A DNA stretch of 64,000 nucleotides from assembly GCF_013466605.1 (NCBI RefSeq), contig NZ_CP059162.1, forward strand, positions 1,364,001-1,428,000, written 5' to 3'. The notes under the pieces are model-generated. The model ran no database searches. It worked only from the letters and a program-made list of their open reading frames with translations, and had not been told where the DNA came from. Made by a program: the position numbers and the translations under genes. The first letter of the stretch is position 1. Each line of letters opens with the position of its first letter. This DNA comes from Pseudomonas chlororaphis subsp. aurantiaca (GTDB taxonomy: Bacteria > Pseudomonadota > Gammaproteobacteria > Pseudomonadales > Pseudomonadaceae). Positions 8,102 to 17,853 of this stretch are shown one piece after another.

Positions 8102-8436
8102 GGCCTGAGGCAAGGGGCTGGAGTTTTTCCGGCCAGAGCGGTGCCACCAGTATCCCGCTCAGCATCGAGGCACAGTCGCGCAGGGCGCGGGCTTTGCGTG
8201 ATGGCACTGTTATTAGTTAGCAAGCTAAGATGCCGCACAGCCCGAAGCTTGACCACCCTGGCTTCGCTGGGCATGCTTGGCGCCGATTAGGGCGCGGCCG
8301 ATCCTTGACACACCGCATTTCCGGACTCTTGGCGTTGATCGTGCTCTTTGGGTGCAGCATTCTGGCTGACACCTGTGTTGCCTTGGCGAGGACCGAATGC
8401 ATCGGTTCTTCCATAAAAAACAGGATCATTTGAAAA
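8102..8436. other. Intergenic region upstream of erdR
   Basis: 335 bases. It holds the erdR promoter region and one short palindrome (TTAGC-AA-GCTAA, 8217-8228). A short frame at 8230-8433 has a hydrophobic stretch but no ribosome-binding site or recognisable family, and I do not call it. Confidence 0.4.
8217..8228. promoter_or_regulatory. Palindrome TTAGCAAGCTAA, possible operator
   Basis: Perfect 5-bp inverted repeat TTAGC/GCTAA with a 2-base centre, about 210 bases upstream of erdR. It resembles MarR-type operators in form, but no MarR gene is adjacent. Confidence 0.25.
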
Positions 8437-9087
8437 ATGGCCACATACGAAATCCTGATTGCCGATGACCACCCCCTCTTTCGTAGCGCACTGCACCAAG
8501 CGGTGACCCTGGGCCTCGGCCCGGATGTCCGTCTGGTGGAGGTGGCGAGCATTGCCGAACTGGAAGCCCGCCTGACCGAAAAGGCCGATTGGGACCTGGT
8601 GCTGCTGGACCTGAACATGCCTGGCGCTTACGGCTTCTCCGGCCTGGTGCTGTTACGCGGTCAGTACCCGCAGATTCCGGTGGTGATGGTGTCGGCACAG
8701 GAAGAAGCATCAGTGATGGTGCGTTCACGCGAATTTGGCGCCAGCGGGTTTATTCCCAAGTCCAGTTCTCTCGAAGTCATTCAGCAGGCCGTGCGCAGTG
8801 TGCTCGACGGCGATGTCTGGTGGCCGCCGCAGGCCTTCGAACAGGTTAGCGTCTCCGCCGAGGCCAAGGCGGCCAGCGAAGGCTTGGCCAGCCTGACGCC
8901 ACAACAGTTCCGTGTGCTGACCATGGTCTGCGAAGGTTTGCTGAACAAGCAGATCGCTTATGAACTGAGCGTTTCGGAAGCGACCATCAAGGCCCACGTG
9001 ACGGCGATCTTCCGTAAGCTGGGTGTGCGTACCCGCACTCAGGCGGCATTGCTCCTGCAACAACTTGAGTCAATTTCCAGCCAGTAA
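8437..9087 (+). CDS. erdR: LuxR-type response regulator ErdR
   Basis: 216 aa two-component response regulator. The receiver domain (residues ~5-120) has the acidic pair D10/D11, phospho-acceptor D58 (VLLDLNMPG) and K109-like lysine in FIPKSSS. The LuxR/NarL helix-turn-helix (about 150-210) contains LTPQQFRVLTMVCEGLLNKQIAYEL and ATIKAHVTAIFRKLG. Position immediately upstream of dgkA matches ErdR (PA3604 type), a regulator of ethanol and short-chain carbon oxidation in Pseudomonas. No histidine kinase gene is adjacent. Confidence 0.85.
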   Translation: MATYEILIADDHPLFRSALHQAVTLGLGPDVRLVEVASIAELEARLTEKADWDLVLLDLNMPGAYGFSGLVLLRGQYPQIPVVMVSAQEEASVMVRSREFGASGFIPKSSSLEVIQQAVRSVLDGDVWWPPQAFEQVSVSAEAKAASEGLASLTPQQFRVLTMVCEGLLNKQIAYELSVSEATIKAHVTAIFRKLGVRTRTQAALLLQQLESISSQ

Positions 9088-9162
9088 CTGGCTCTTTCTT
9101 CACGCTTTTTTGACTTTTGTTGAACTAGCTTTCCCATTCCTTATTGTTCTAGTTGCCTATTT

Positions 9163-9525
9163 ATGTCGCCTTTCAAAGGTCAAACCGGTCTTAAACGCAT
9201 CCTCAATGCCTCGGGATACTCCCTTGATGGCCTGCGGGCCGCCTTCACTGGCGAAGCGGCGTTTCGTCAACTGGTGCTGCTCAACGTGATTCTGATCCCC
9301 GTGTCTTTCCTGCTGAATGTCAGCCGGGTCGAGCGGGCGTTGTTGATTGCTGTCTGCCTGCTGGCGCTGATTGTCGAATTGCTCAATTCTGCGGTCGAGG
9401 CGGCGATCGACCGCATCTCCCTGGATCGCCATCCACTGTCGAAAAATGCCAAGGACATGGGCAGCGCCGCGCAACTCGTGGCCTTGAGCATGATTACCGT
9501 GGTCTGGGCCGTGATTCTTATCTAG
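9163..9525 (+). CDS. dgkA: Diacylglycerol kinase
   Basis: 120 aa integral membrane enzyme that phosphorylates diacylglycerol left over from membrane-derived oligosaccharide synthesis. Three membrane helices are visible; the catalytic signature is LIVELLNSAVEAAIDRIS near residues 68-85. Length equals the family norm. Its stop codon overlaps the stop of the convergent finR gene within the four bases CTAG (9522-9525). Confidence 0.96.
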   Translation: MSPFKGQTGLKRILNASGYSLDGLRAAFTGEAAFRQLVLLNVILIPVSFLLNVSRVERALLIAVCLLALIVELLNSAVEAAIDRISLDRHPLSKNAKDMGSAAQLVALSMITVVWAVILI

Positions 9526-10448
9526 GGAATGCTCGGCAGCACGATCTCGTCGCTGCGCTGTACTCCGGCGGTAAAGGCGCGGCAGAGTTCGAGGAACTCG
9601 CGCATCGCCGAGGTCTGGTACTTCTGTTTGTGCCAGATGAAGTAGAACTGCCGGGCCAGGTCCAGGTCCGGCGTCTCTACCGGCACCAGGCTGCCGCGGC
9701 GGAAGGCATCGCGCAGTGCCAGTCTGGAAATGCAGCCAATCCCCAACCCCGACTCCACCGCGCGCTTGATCGCTTCGGTGTGTTCCAGTTCGAGCCGGAT
9801 ATTCAGTGCGCTGCGGTGATGACGCATGGCCTGGTCGAAGGTCAGGCGGGTGCCAGAGCCTTGTTCGCGCAGAATCCAGGCCTCGTGGGTCAGCTCCTCC
9901 ATGCTCGCATGGCCGCGTTTGGCCAAGGGGTGCTGCGGGGCGCAGAACACCACCAGTTCATCCTCGACCCAGGTTTGCACTTCGATGTCCGGGTGGCTGC
10001 AGTCGCCTTCGATTAGACCCAGGTCAATTTCGTAGTGGGCGACTTGTTGCACGATATGCGCAGTGTTCTGCACATGGAGTTTGACCTGGCTCTCGGGGTG
10101 GACCTGCATGAAGCTGCCGATCAACAGGGTCGCCAGGTAATTGCCGATAGTCAGGGTCGCGCCCACCGACAACGAGCCGAAGCCGGATTTGCCGTTGAGC
10201 AGGTCTTCGATTTCCTTGGCCTGGTCCAGCAACGCCACCGCCTGCGGTAGCAGCTGTTTGCCCAGGGCGTTGAGGCTCAGGCGTTTGCCGGCGCGATCGA
10301 ACAGCTGGCAACTGGATTGCCGTTCGAGCTCGGTGATCGAAGTGCTCGCCGCGGATTGGGAAAGGGCCAGCAGGCCGGCAGCACGAGAAACGCTCTCTTG
10401 CTGGGCGACGGCGACGAATACTTGCAGTTGACGGAGAGTGAATCGCAT
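9522..10448 (-). CDS. finR: LysR-type regulator FinR
   Basis: 308 aa. N-terminal winged HTH (MRFTLRQLQVFVAVAQQESVSRAAGLLALSQSAAS pattern) and a substrate-binding-like effector domain from ~90. It is divergent from fpr with 135 bases between starts, the arrangement of FinR, which activates the ferredoxin/flavodoxin-NADP reductase gene under oxidative stress in Pseudomonas. Start chosen at ATG 10448 because the HTH begins there; the frame is open well upstream but that part overlaps fpr and has no similarity to LysR proteins. Confidence 0.85.
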   Translation of the reverse strand: MRFTLRQLQVFVAVAQQESVSRAAGLLALSQSAASTSITELERQSSCQLFDRAGKRLSLNALGKQLLPQAVALLDQAKEIEDLLNGKSGFGSLSVGATLTIGNYLATLLIGSFMQVHPESQVKLHVQNTAHIVQQVAHYEIDLGLIEGDCSHPDIEVQTWVEDELVVFCAPQHPLAKRGHASMEELTHEAWILREQGSGTRLTFDQAMRHHRSALNIRLELEHTEAIKRAVESGLGIGCISRLALRDAFRRGSLVPVETPDLDLARQFYFIWHKQKYQTSAMREFLELCRAFTAGVQRSDEIVLPSIP

Positions 10449-10583
10449 ATCGATATAACCGATAACCCTTATCTTAATAATCCAGTTAACAGATATTGTC
10501 GCCGCCATTAGAATGCTGTGCAATTGCGCTCGGCTCGCCTGTCGCAGAGCGTGCGCTGACAACTTTCCAGGAGTCCCCCGTAC

Positions 10584-11363
10584 ATGAGCAACATGAACCA
10601 CGAGCGTGTCCTCAGTGTTCACCACTGGAACGACACTCTGTTCAGCTTCAAGTGCACCCGCGATCCGGGCCTGCGCTTCGAGAACGGTCAGTTCGTGATG
10701 ATCGGCCTGCAACAACCCAACGGCCGCCCGCTTATGCGCGCTTACTCGATTGCCAGCCCGAACTGGGAAGAGCATCTCGAGTTCTTCAGCATCAAGGTTC
10801 CCGATGGTCCGCTGACTTCCCAGCTGCAGCATTTGAAGGAAGGCGATGAGATCATCATCAGCAAAAAGCCTACCGGTACCCTGGTACTGGACGACTTGAA
10901 GCCTGGCAAACATCTGTACCTGCTCAGCACCGGCACCGGCCTGGCGCCGTTCATGAGCGTCATCCAGGATCCGGAAACCTACGAGCGTTTCGAGAAAGTG
11001 ATCCTGTGCCACGGCGTGCGTTACGTCAACGAAGTCGCCTACCGCGAGTTCATCACCGAGCACCTGCCGCAGAACGAGTTCTTCGGCGAAGCGCTGCGTG
11101 AAAAACTGATCTACTACCCGACCGTGACCCGCGAGCCGTTCGAGAATGAAGGCCGCCTGACCGACCTGATGCGCAGCGGCAAGCTGTTCAGCGACATCGG
11201 CCTGCCGCCGATCAACCCGCAGGACGACCGCGCCATGCTGTGTGGCAGCCCGAGCATGCTCGAGGAGACCAGCGAAGTGCTCAACAGCTTCGGCCTGACC
11301 GTTTCGCCACGCATGCGCGAGCCGGGTGACTACCTGATCGAGCGCGCCTTCGTCGAGAAGTAA
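10584..11363 (+). CDS. fpr: Ferredoxin/flavodoxin-NADP(+) reductase
   Basis: 259 aa FAD enzyme moving electrons between NADPH and ferredoxin or flavodoxin, important in redox balance and Fe-S repair. FAD-binding RAYSIAS near residue 53, NADP-binding LSTGTGLAPFMSVI at ~113, CGSPSML near the end and the C-terminal YLIERAFVEK tail are typical of bacterial subclass II FNR. Divergent from finR, which probably activates it. A strong terminator follows at 11381-11419. Confidence 0.95.
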   Translation: MSNMNHERVLSVHHWNDTLFSFKCTRDPGLRFENGQFVMIGLQQPNGRPLMRAYSIASPNWEEHLEFFSIKVPDGPLTSQLQHLKEGDEIIISKKPTGTLVLDDLKPGKHLYLLSTGTGLAPFMSVIQDPETYERFEKVILCHGVRYVNEVAYREFITEHLPQNEFFGEALREKLIYYPTVTREPFENEGRLTDLMRSGKLFSDIGLPPINPQDDRAMLCGSPSMLEETSEVLNSFGLTVSPRMREPGDYLIERAFVEK

Positions 11364-11380
11364 GCGACTCGCAGCACAGA

Positions 11381-11419
11381 AAAAGCCCGCGTTGCCTGGG
11401 AAGGCAGCGCGGGCTTTTT
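11381..11419. terminator. Bidirectional terminator between fpr and trmO
   Basis: 16-base arms (AAAAGCCCGCGTTGCC and its near-perfect complement, one G-U pair) with a T tract on both strands. It serves fpr on the plus strand and trmO on the minus strand. Confidence 0.9.
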
Positions 11420-11435
11420 CGTTTCCGGCTACCGG

Positions 11436-12131
11436 TCAGCGCGCGGGAACCACTTCCAGGACCTGGATCAGGCCCGGCTGCGGGTAGTACCAGCGTACGT
11501 CCAGGTCCCAGAACTGCGCGCCGTATTCACGCTCTGGAGTGGGTGTCTGGTAGGCCGGGCGCGGGTCCTGGGCCAGGCATTGTTCGATCAGCTCCACCAG
11601 CGGTTCCTGCAGGCGTTGAGCATGCGCCTGGGCCTGTTGCAGGGCGTTGTCGCTCCACTGCACCGGGATCAGCTCTGGCGCTGCGCTGGCGATGCTGTTG
11701 CTCGCGCTGTCGATGATGTCGGCGTAGGGCACGTAGGGCTTGATATCGAGAATCGGTGTGCCATCCAGCAGGTCGATGCCGGAGATCCACAGGCGATTGG
11801 CCTCGACCTTGTCCAGCTTGACCACCGACTGGCCGATACCGTTGGGTCTGTGGGTGGCGCGGGTGGCGAATACGCCCATGGATTTGTTGCCGCCCAGGCG
11901 CGGCGGGCGGACCTTGAGCCGCGGTTTGTCTTCCAGCGCCTGGTGAAACAGGAACAAGAGCCAGACGTGGCTGACCTGTTCCAGGCCCTGCACTGCGTCG
12001 CCCTGGTCGAAGGGCGCCACCAGCTCCAGCACGCCACGGGCCGCCGGGGCCAGTTGCGGCTGGCGCGGGATGGCGAACTTTTCCTTGAAGCAGGAGCGCA
12101 CGAAGCCAATGGGGGAAACGCTGTAGGTCAT
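11436..12131 (-). CDS. trmO: tRNA (N6-threonylcarbamoyladenosine(37)-N6)-methyltransferase TrmO
   Basis: 231 aa. SAM-dependent methylation of t6A37 in tRNA-Thr. TrmO beta-barrel features: SPIGFVRSCFKEKFAIPRQ at the N-terminus, HVWLLFLFH, VGVFATRATHRPNGIGQS-like segment (GVFATRATHRPNGIGQS), and DIKPYVPYAD. Start chosen at ATG 12131, where similarity begins; an in-frame ATG at 12152 would add 7 residues and lies inside an inverted repeat. Downstream of the yehS-like gene on the same strand. Confidence 0.92.
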   Translation of the reverse strand: MTYSVSPIGFVRSCFKEKFAIPRQPQLAPAARGVLELVAPFDQGDAVQGLEQVSHVWLLFLFHQALEDKPRLKVRPPRLGGNKSMGVFATRATHRPNGIGQSVVKLDKVEANRLWISGIDLLDGTPILDIKPYVPYADIIDSASNSIASAAPELIPVQWSDNALQQAQAHAQRLQEPLVELIEQCLAQDPRPAYQTPTPEREYGAQFWDLDVRWYYPQPGLIQVLEVVPAR

Positions 12132-12142
12132 TTGGCAAGCCT

Positions 12143-12171
12143 CAAGTTGCAAGCTTTGAACTTGCAGCTTG
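12143..12171. repeat. Inverted repeat between yehS-like gene and trmO
   Basis: CAAGTTGCAAG (12143-12153) and CTTGCAGCTTG (12161-12171) form an 11-bp stem with one G-U pair and a 7-base loop. No T tract follows on the minus strand, so it is not a normal terminator; it could be an RNA-stability element or dispersed repeat. Confidence 0.5.
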
Positions 12172-12179
12172 TAACTGTC

Positions 12180-12641
12180 TTAAGCTCTGACACGCAGGGT
12201 CAGGCCCTTGAGGAAGTTGCGCAGCAACTGGTCGCCGCACGGGCGGTAGTTGGTGTGGCCGAACTTGCGGAACAGCGCGCTCAGCTCGGGCTTGGACACC
12301 GGGAAATCGGCGGCCTTGAGGATGGCGTGCATGTCGTCTTCCTTCAGCTCGAAGGCGACCCGCAGCTTCTTCAGGATGATGTTGTTGGTCACCGGTAGTT
12401 CGATCGGCAGCGGCGGACGGCTTTCGTCCTTGCCACGCTTGAAGATCACCAGGCCGTCGAGGAAGTGCGCCATGACCTCGTCCGGGCAATGCACGAAACC
12501 TTCTTCCTCGTCCTTTTTCAGGTAGCCGACGATGTCGTTCAGGCTCACTTCAAAGCCGGTGAGCTTGATGATCTCGACGACCTTCTTGTCGCTGATGTCG
12601 AGCATGTAGCGCACGCTGCGCAGTACATCGTTATGAATCAT
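12180..12641 (-). CDS. YehS-like DUF1456 protein
   Basis: 153 aa made of two related halves, each beginning NDVLRSVRYMLDIS / NNIILKKLRVAFELKEDDM and containing a KLTGFEVS or KAADFPVSKPELSALFRKFGH segment, the internal duplication that defines DUF1456 (YehS). No catalytic motif and no signal peptide; cytoplasmic protein of unknown role. ATG 12641. Confidence 0.85.
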   Translation of the reverse strand: MIHNDVLRSVRYMLDISDKKVVEIIKLTGFEVSLNDIVGYLKKDEEEGFVHCPDEVMAHFLDGLVIFKRGKDESRPPLPIELPVTNNIILKKLRVAFELKEDDMHAILKAADFPVSKPELSALFRKFGHTNYRPCGDQLLRNFLKGLTLRVRA

Positions 12642-12707
12642 GTCTACAGTCCTGGTCTGTTCACGTTGAGCGCCGCAGGCAAGCGCGGCGTCTGAATGGG
12701 TGTCGGC

Positions 12708-13418
12708 CTAGAATTTCTCTTTGGCGGACAGGTAGCGCCATTGCCCGACCCGTACCTTGCCGATGGAAACCCCACCGATACGAATGCGGCGAATGGCGAC
12801 GACCTTCAGGCCTACCGCTTCGCAGAGCTGGGCGATCACGCCCGGTTGCGGGTTCTTCATGGCGAAGCGCAGGCGGTTTTCGTTCTGCCAGCTGGCCTTG
12901 ACCGGCGGCAGTTCCCGTCCCTTGTAAGTCAGGCCGTGGTTCAGGCGATTGAGGCCGTGGGCGACCATCTCGCCTTCCACCTCGACCACGTATTCCTGCT
13001 CGATCTTGGCCGCGTCGGCGGTCAGCTTGCGCAGGATCTTCCAGTCCTGGGTGAGCACCAGCAGGCCGCTGGCGTCGGCTTGCAGGTCGGCGCTGGCGGT
13101 CAGGCGCAGGAAGTGGCCCTTGAGCGGCCGTTTGCCGAAGCGGTGTTCCTCGGACAGGCTGGCGGCGCTCAGCGACTGCATGGCGCTGTCGACGTCCTGG
13201 CCGGCCGGCACGTTCAGCAGCAGGGTCACCGGCTCCGGCGCGGTGGCCTTGGCCTGCGGGTCGAGCTCGACTTTCTGGGTGTCGACCTTGAACTGCGGCT
13301 CGTCGATGACCTCGCCATCCACGGTGACCCAGCCGCCCTCGATGAACAGCTCAGCCTCCCGGCGGGAGCAGCCGACGAGTTCGATGAGGCGTTTGGAGAG
13401 ACGAATCGGGTCAGTCAT
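12708..13418 (-). CDS. RsuA/RluF-family ribosomal pseudouridine synthase-like protein
   Basis: 236 aa. N-terminal S4 RNA-binding domain (IRLSKRLIELVGCSRREAELFIEGGWVTVDGEVI, residues ~4-40) followed by a pseudouridine synthase domain. The catalytic-loop region reads LQADASGLLVLTQD at about 118-131, where the aspartate of ADASG aligns with the catalytic Asp of the usual RLD-x2-S/T-GLLL motif. Arg before it is not present, a deviation from classical RsuA. Predicted to isomerise a uridine in rRNA; target site unknown. Start at ATG 13418 (MTDPIRLSKR); a longer frame exists but adds unrelated residues. Confidence 0.75.
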   Translation of the reverse strand: MTDPIRLSKRLIELVGCSRREAELFIEGGWVTVDGEVIDEPQFKVDTQKVELDPQAKATAPEPVTLLLNVPAGQDVDSAMQSLSAASLSEEHRFGKRPLKGHFLRLTASADLQADASGLLVLTQDWKILRKLTADAAKIEQEYVVEVEGEMVAHGLNRLNHGLTYKGRELPPVKASWQNENRLRFAMKNPQPGVIAQLCEAVGLKVVAIRRIRIGGVSIGKVRVGQWRYLSAKEKF

Positions 13419-13500
13419 GACAGGGGCCGTAACAAAAGGGGGCAGGCATTGTACCTGCCCGGCGCCGGTTAATCGCGGGTCCATTTGCCCGCTGTGGCTT

Positions 13501-13974
13501 TTAGCCGCGCAGTGCCTGCTGCTGGGGTTGTTTCAGACGCATGTGCAGCAGCGGGTAAGGCTGGCCCATGCCATCGTGCTCGGAGCGGCCGACGATCTCG
13601 AACCCCTGCTTGAAGTAGAAGCCCAGGGCTTGTGGGTTCTGTTCGTTGACGTCCAGCTCGTCGGCGTTCAGGTGTTCGATGGCGTACCTGAGCAATTGCT
13701 TGCCCAGACCCTGGCCGCGATGGTGGGGATCGATGAAGAGCATTTCGATCTTGCCGGCGGCGACCCCGGCGAAACCGGTGATGTGTTGGCGCTGATCCCG
13801 GGTGCAGATCAGCATCACCGCATCCAGATAACGGCTCAGCACCAGGTTTCTCAGCAGTTCGATGTAGCTGTCCGGCAGGAAGTCGTGGGTGGCGCGCACC
13901 GAGGCCTCCCAGACCCGGGTCAGTTCCGGGTAGTCGCTGTGTTTCGGAGTATGGATGACCGAATGTTGGCGCAT
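13501..13974 (-). CDS. GNAT acetyltransferase, YjaB-like
   Basis: 157 aa. GNAT fold with the acetyl-CoA loop HHRGQGLGKQLL near residues 75-86. The sequence ASVRATHDFLPDSY at the N-terminal side and NEQNPQALGFYFKQGFEIVGRSEHDGMGQPYPLLHM at the C-terminal side match E. coli YjaB closely in order and spacing. Substrate unknown. Start at ATG 13974, preceded by AGGAG; upstream in-frame ATGs are less likely. Confidence 0.82.
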   Translation of the reverse strand: MRQHSVIHTPKHSDYPELTRVWEASVRATHDFLPDSYIELLRNLVLSRYLDAVMLICTRDQRQHITGFAGVAAGKIEMLFIDPHHRGQGLGKQLLRYAIEHLNADELDVNEQNPQALGFYFKQGFEIVGRSEHDGMGQPYPLLHMRLKQPQQQALRG

Positions 13975-14028
13975 GCCGCCTGCTCCTGTGTTGTGATGCA
14001 TCCGTGGTCCTGAGCAAACGATAGACGT

Positions 14029-14063
14029 AAAAAAGCCCCGCATCTCGCGAAGAGAGCGGGGCT
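14029..14063 (-). terminator. Rho-independent terminator of rimO
   Basis: On the minus strand AGCCCCGC (14063-14056) pairs with GCGGGGCT (14041-14034) and is followed by a run of T. It ends 18 bases after the rimO stop. Confidence 0.9.
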
Positions 14064-14080
14064 GTGCGGTTTTTTACGCC

Positions 14081-15418
<1,338 letters not shown>

Positions 15419-15749
15419 GTCTAACCTCGGTATAGGTGTCGGGCCGCTCGGCGATCTGGATAAAACCGCTGGCGACGGATGGGCGCTAGGGGCGCCTCTG
15501 ATCAAAAAGTGCGCAATTCTAGCGATGGCCGGCGCACTTGACCAGCTTTATGCAGGGAAATACGACGAGTGCTGCGTTATGCTTCGCGCCGTTGCGCCCG
15601 GGTGAATTCTTACAGTCAACAGAAGGTCTGTAACTGTAAGTAAAAGGGTGCTTGCTGCATGGGCATTCACGAGAGTCTTGCAAGCTTAGCGTTGTCTTGA
15701 ATGTCATGCCTTTTATAAGAAGCCCCGATCTGGGTAGTAGGAGTGGTGG
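15419..15749. other. Divergent intergenic region rimO/kup
   Basis: 331 bases carrying both promoters. The only structured element seen is the inverted repeat at 15609-15640. AGGAG lies just before kup. Confidence 0.5.
15609..15640. repeat. Inverted repeat in the kup leader
   Basis: Perfect 8-bp arms CTTACAGT (15609-15616) and ACTGTAAG (15633-15640), 16-base spacer, 110 bases before kup. Could be an operator with two half-sites or an RNA hairpin. Confidence 0.35.
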
Positions 15750-17651
15750 ATGGGTCAGGCAAGTAGTCAGGCGGTAGGCAGCGAGCATTCCAGGGCCAGG
15801 CCCCTGGGGATGCTGGTGGCGGCGGTCGGAGTGGTTTATGGCGATATCGGCACCAGCCCGCTTTATACCTTGAAGGAGGTATTCGCGGGGCATTACGGGG
15901 TTCCGGTCAACCACGACGGTGTATTCGGCATTCTTGCGTTGATCTTCTGGTCGCTGATCTGGGTGGTCTCGATCAAGTACGTGTTGTTCATCCTGCGGGC
16001 CGACAACCAGGGCGAGGGCGGCATCATGGCCTTGACCGCCCTGGCCCGGCGGGCGTCGACGCCCTATCCGAGGCTGCGGGTGGTTCTGGTCATCCTGGGC
16101 CTGATCGGCGCGGCCTTGTTCTACGGCGACAGCATGATCACCCCGGCGATTTCCGTATTGTCGGCGGTAGAGGGGCTTGAGATTGCCTTCGACGGGCTCG
16201 AGCACTGGGTCGTACCGATGGCTCTGGTCATACTGGTGGCGCTGTTTCTGATCCAGAAACACGGCACCGATCGCATCGGCAAACTGTTCGGGCCGGTGAT
16301 GGTCCTGTGGTTCGTGACCCTGGGCGGGCTGGGGGTCTACGGCATCGCCCAGCATCCGGAAGTGCTGCAGGCGCTGAACCCGGTCTGGGGCGTGCGGTTC
16401 TTCATCGTGCATCCGGGCATGGGCGTGGCCATCCTGGGCGCCGTGGTGCTGGCGTTGACCGGTGCCGAGGCGCTGTATGCCGACATGGGCCACTTCGGTC
16501 GCAAGCCGATCGCCCGCGCCTGGTTCGCCCTGGTGCTGCCGGCGCTGGTGCTCAACTATTTCGGCCAGGGCGCCTTGCTCCTAGAGAACCCGGAAGCGGC
16601 GCGTAACCCGTTCTATCTGCTGGCACCGAGCTGGGCCCTGATCCCGCTGGTGGTGCTGGCGACCCTGGCCACGGTGATTGCCTCCCAGGCGGTGATTTCC
16701 GGCGCGTTCTCCCTGACCCGCCAGGCGATCCAGCTGGGTTATATCCCGCGTATGTACATCCAGCACACCTCCAGCGCGGAGCAGGGGCAGATCTACATTG
16801 GCGCGGTGAACTGGGCGCTGATGGTCGGTGTGATCCTCCTGGTGCTGGGCTTCGAGTCTTCCGGCGCACTGGCTTCGGCCTACGGTGTGGCTGTGACCGG
16901 GACCATGCTGATCACCAGCATCCTGGTGTCGGCGGTGATGCTGTTGCTGTGGAAGTGGTCGCCGGTGCTGACGGTGCCGATCCTGGTGGGCTTCCTGCTG
17001 GTGGACGGGCTGTTCTTCGCCGCCAACGTGCCGAAAATCTTCCAGGGCGGTGCTTTCCCGGTATTGGCGGGGATTGTGCTGTTCGCCCTGATGACCACCT
17101 GGAAGCGCGGCAAGGAACTGTTGATGGACCGCCTCGGCGAGGGTGCGTTGCCGTTGCCGATCTTTATCAACAGCATCCGTGTGCAGCCGCCGCATCGGGT
17201 CCAGGGCACCGCGGTGTTCCTGACAGCGCGTTCCGACGCCGTGCCCCATGCGCTGTTGCACAACCTGCTGCATAACCAGGTGCTGCACGAGCAAGTGGTG
17301 TTGCTGACCGTGGTCTATGAAGACATCCCGCGGGTGCCGACGCAACGCCGCTTCGAGGTGGACTCCTATGGCGAAGGCTTCTTCCGGGTGATCCTGCACT
17401 TCGGTTTCACCGACGAGCCGGACGTGCCTGAAGCGCTGAAGCTGTGCCACCTGGACGAGCTGGACTTCAGCCCGATGCGCACCACCTACTTCCTCAGCCG
17501 CGAGACGGTCATCACCTCCAAGATCGTCGGCATGGCGCGCTGGCGCGAGACGCTGTTCGCCTTCATGCTCAAGAACGCCAACGGCAACCTGCGCTTCTTC
17601 AAGCTGCCGGTGAACCGGGTGATCGAGTTGGGTACGCAGATCGAGATGTAA
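15750..17651 (+). CDS. kup: Low-affinity potassium uptake protein Kup
   Basis: 633 aa K+/H+ symporter of the inner membrane. The N-terminal signature [19 protein letters not shown] (residues ~29-47) defines the KUP/HAK family; about 12 hydrophobic segments follow to ~residue 455, then a soluble C-terminal domain (to EIM) of normal length. ATG 15750 is preceded by AGGAG. Strong terminator at 17671-17706. Confidence 0.97.
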   Translation: MGQASSQAVGSEHSRARPLGMLVAAVGVVYGDIGTSPLYTLKEVFAGHYGVPVNHDGVFGILALIFWSLIWVVSIKYVLFILRADNQGEGGIMALTALARRASTPYPRLRVVLVILGLIGAALFYGDSMITPAISVLSAVEGLEIAFDGLEHWVVPMALVILVALFLIQKHGTDRIGKLFGPVMVLWFVTLGGLGVYGIAQHPEVLQALNPVWGVRFFIVHPGMGVAILGAVVLALTGAEALYADMGHFGRKPIARAWFALVLPALVLNYFGQGALLLENPEAARNPFYLLAPSWALIPLVVLATLATVIASQAVISGAFSLTRQAIQLGYIPRMYIQHTSSAEQGQIYIGAVNWALMVGVILLVLGFESSGALASAYGVAVTGTMLITSILVSAVMLLLWKWSPVLTVPILVGFLLVDGLFFAANVPKIFQGGAFPVLAGIVLFALMTTWKRGKELLMDRLGEGALPLPIFINSIRVQPPHRVQGTAVFLTARSDAVPHALLHNLLHNQVLHEQVVLLTVVYEDIPRVPTQRRFEVDSYGEGFFRVILHFGFTDEPDVPEALKLCHLDELDFSPMRTTYFLSRETVITSKIVGMARWRETLFAFMLKNANGNLRFFKLPVNRVIELGTQIEM

Positions 17652-17670
17652 GCTGGCGCGATAGCAGAGG

Positions 17671-17706
17671 CCCCCGTCACCTCAGTGGTGACGGGGGCTT
17701 TTTTGT
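17671..17706 (+). terminator. Terminator of kup
   Basis: 11-bp perfect stem CCCCCGTCACC / GGTGACGGGGG, 5-base loop, followed by CTTTTTTG. Confidence 0.95.
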
Positions 17707-17800
17707 TGGAGGGAGGGTTCTCTCTCCGCGTCCTGCGAGGTGAGTCGGCTGATGCCCCTCAATGTCTTTGAACTCATCGCAAGCGCGTTCCAAGGGCATG

Positions 17801-17833
17801 AAAAAGCCCCCGGTACCGGTTGGCAGCGGGGGC
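17801..17833 (-). terminator. Terminator of the mprF-acvB operon
   Basis: GCCCCC (17806-17811) and GGGGGC (17828-17833) form the closing stem; on the minus strand the hairpin is followed by TTTTT, 20 bases after the acvB stop. Confidence 0.85.
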
Positions 17834-17853
17834 TTTTGTCTGGGCCATTCAGA

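Noticed and set aside
8230..8433. Frame of 67 codons with a hydrophobic stretch upstream of erdR
   Set aside because: No ribosome-binding site, poor start region and no recognisable family; treated as promoter-region noise.
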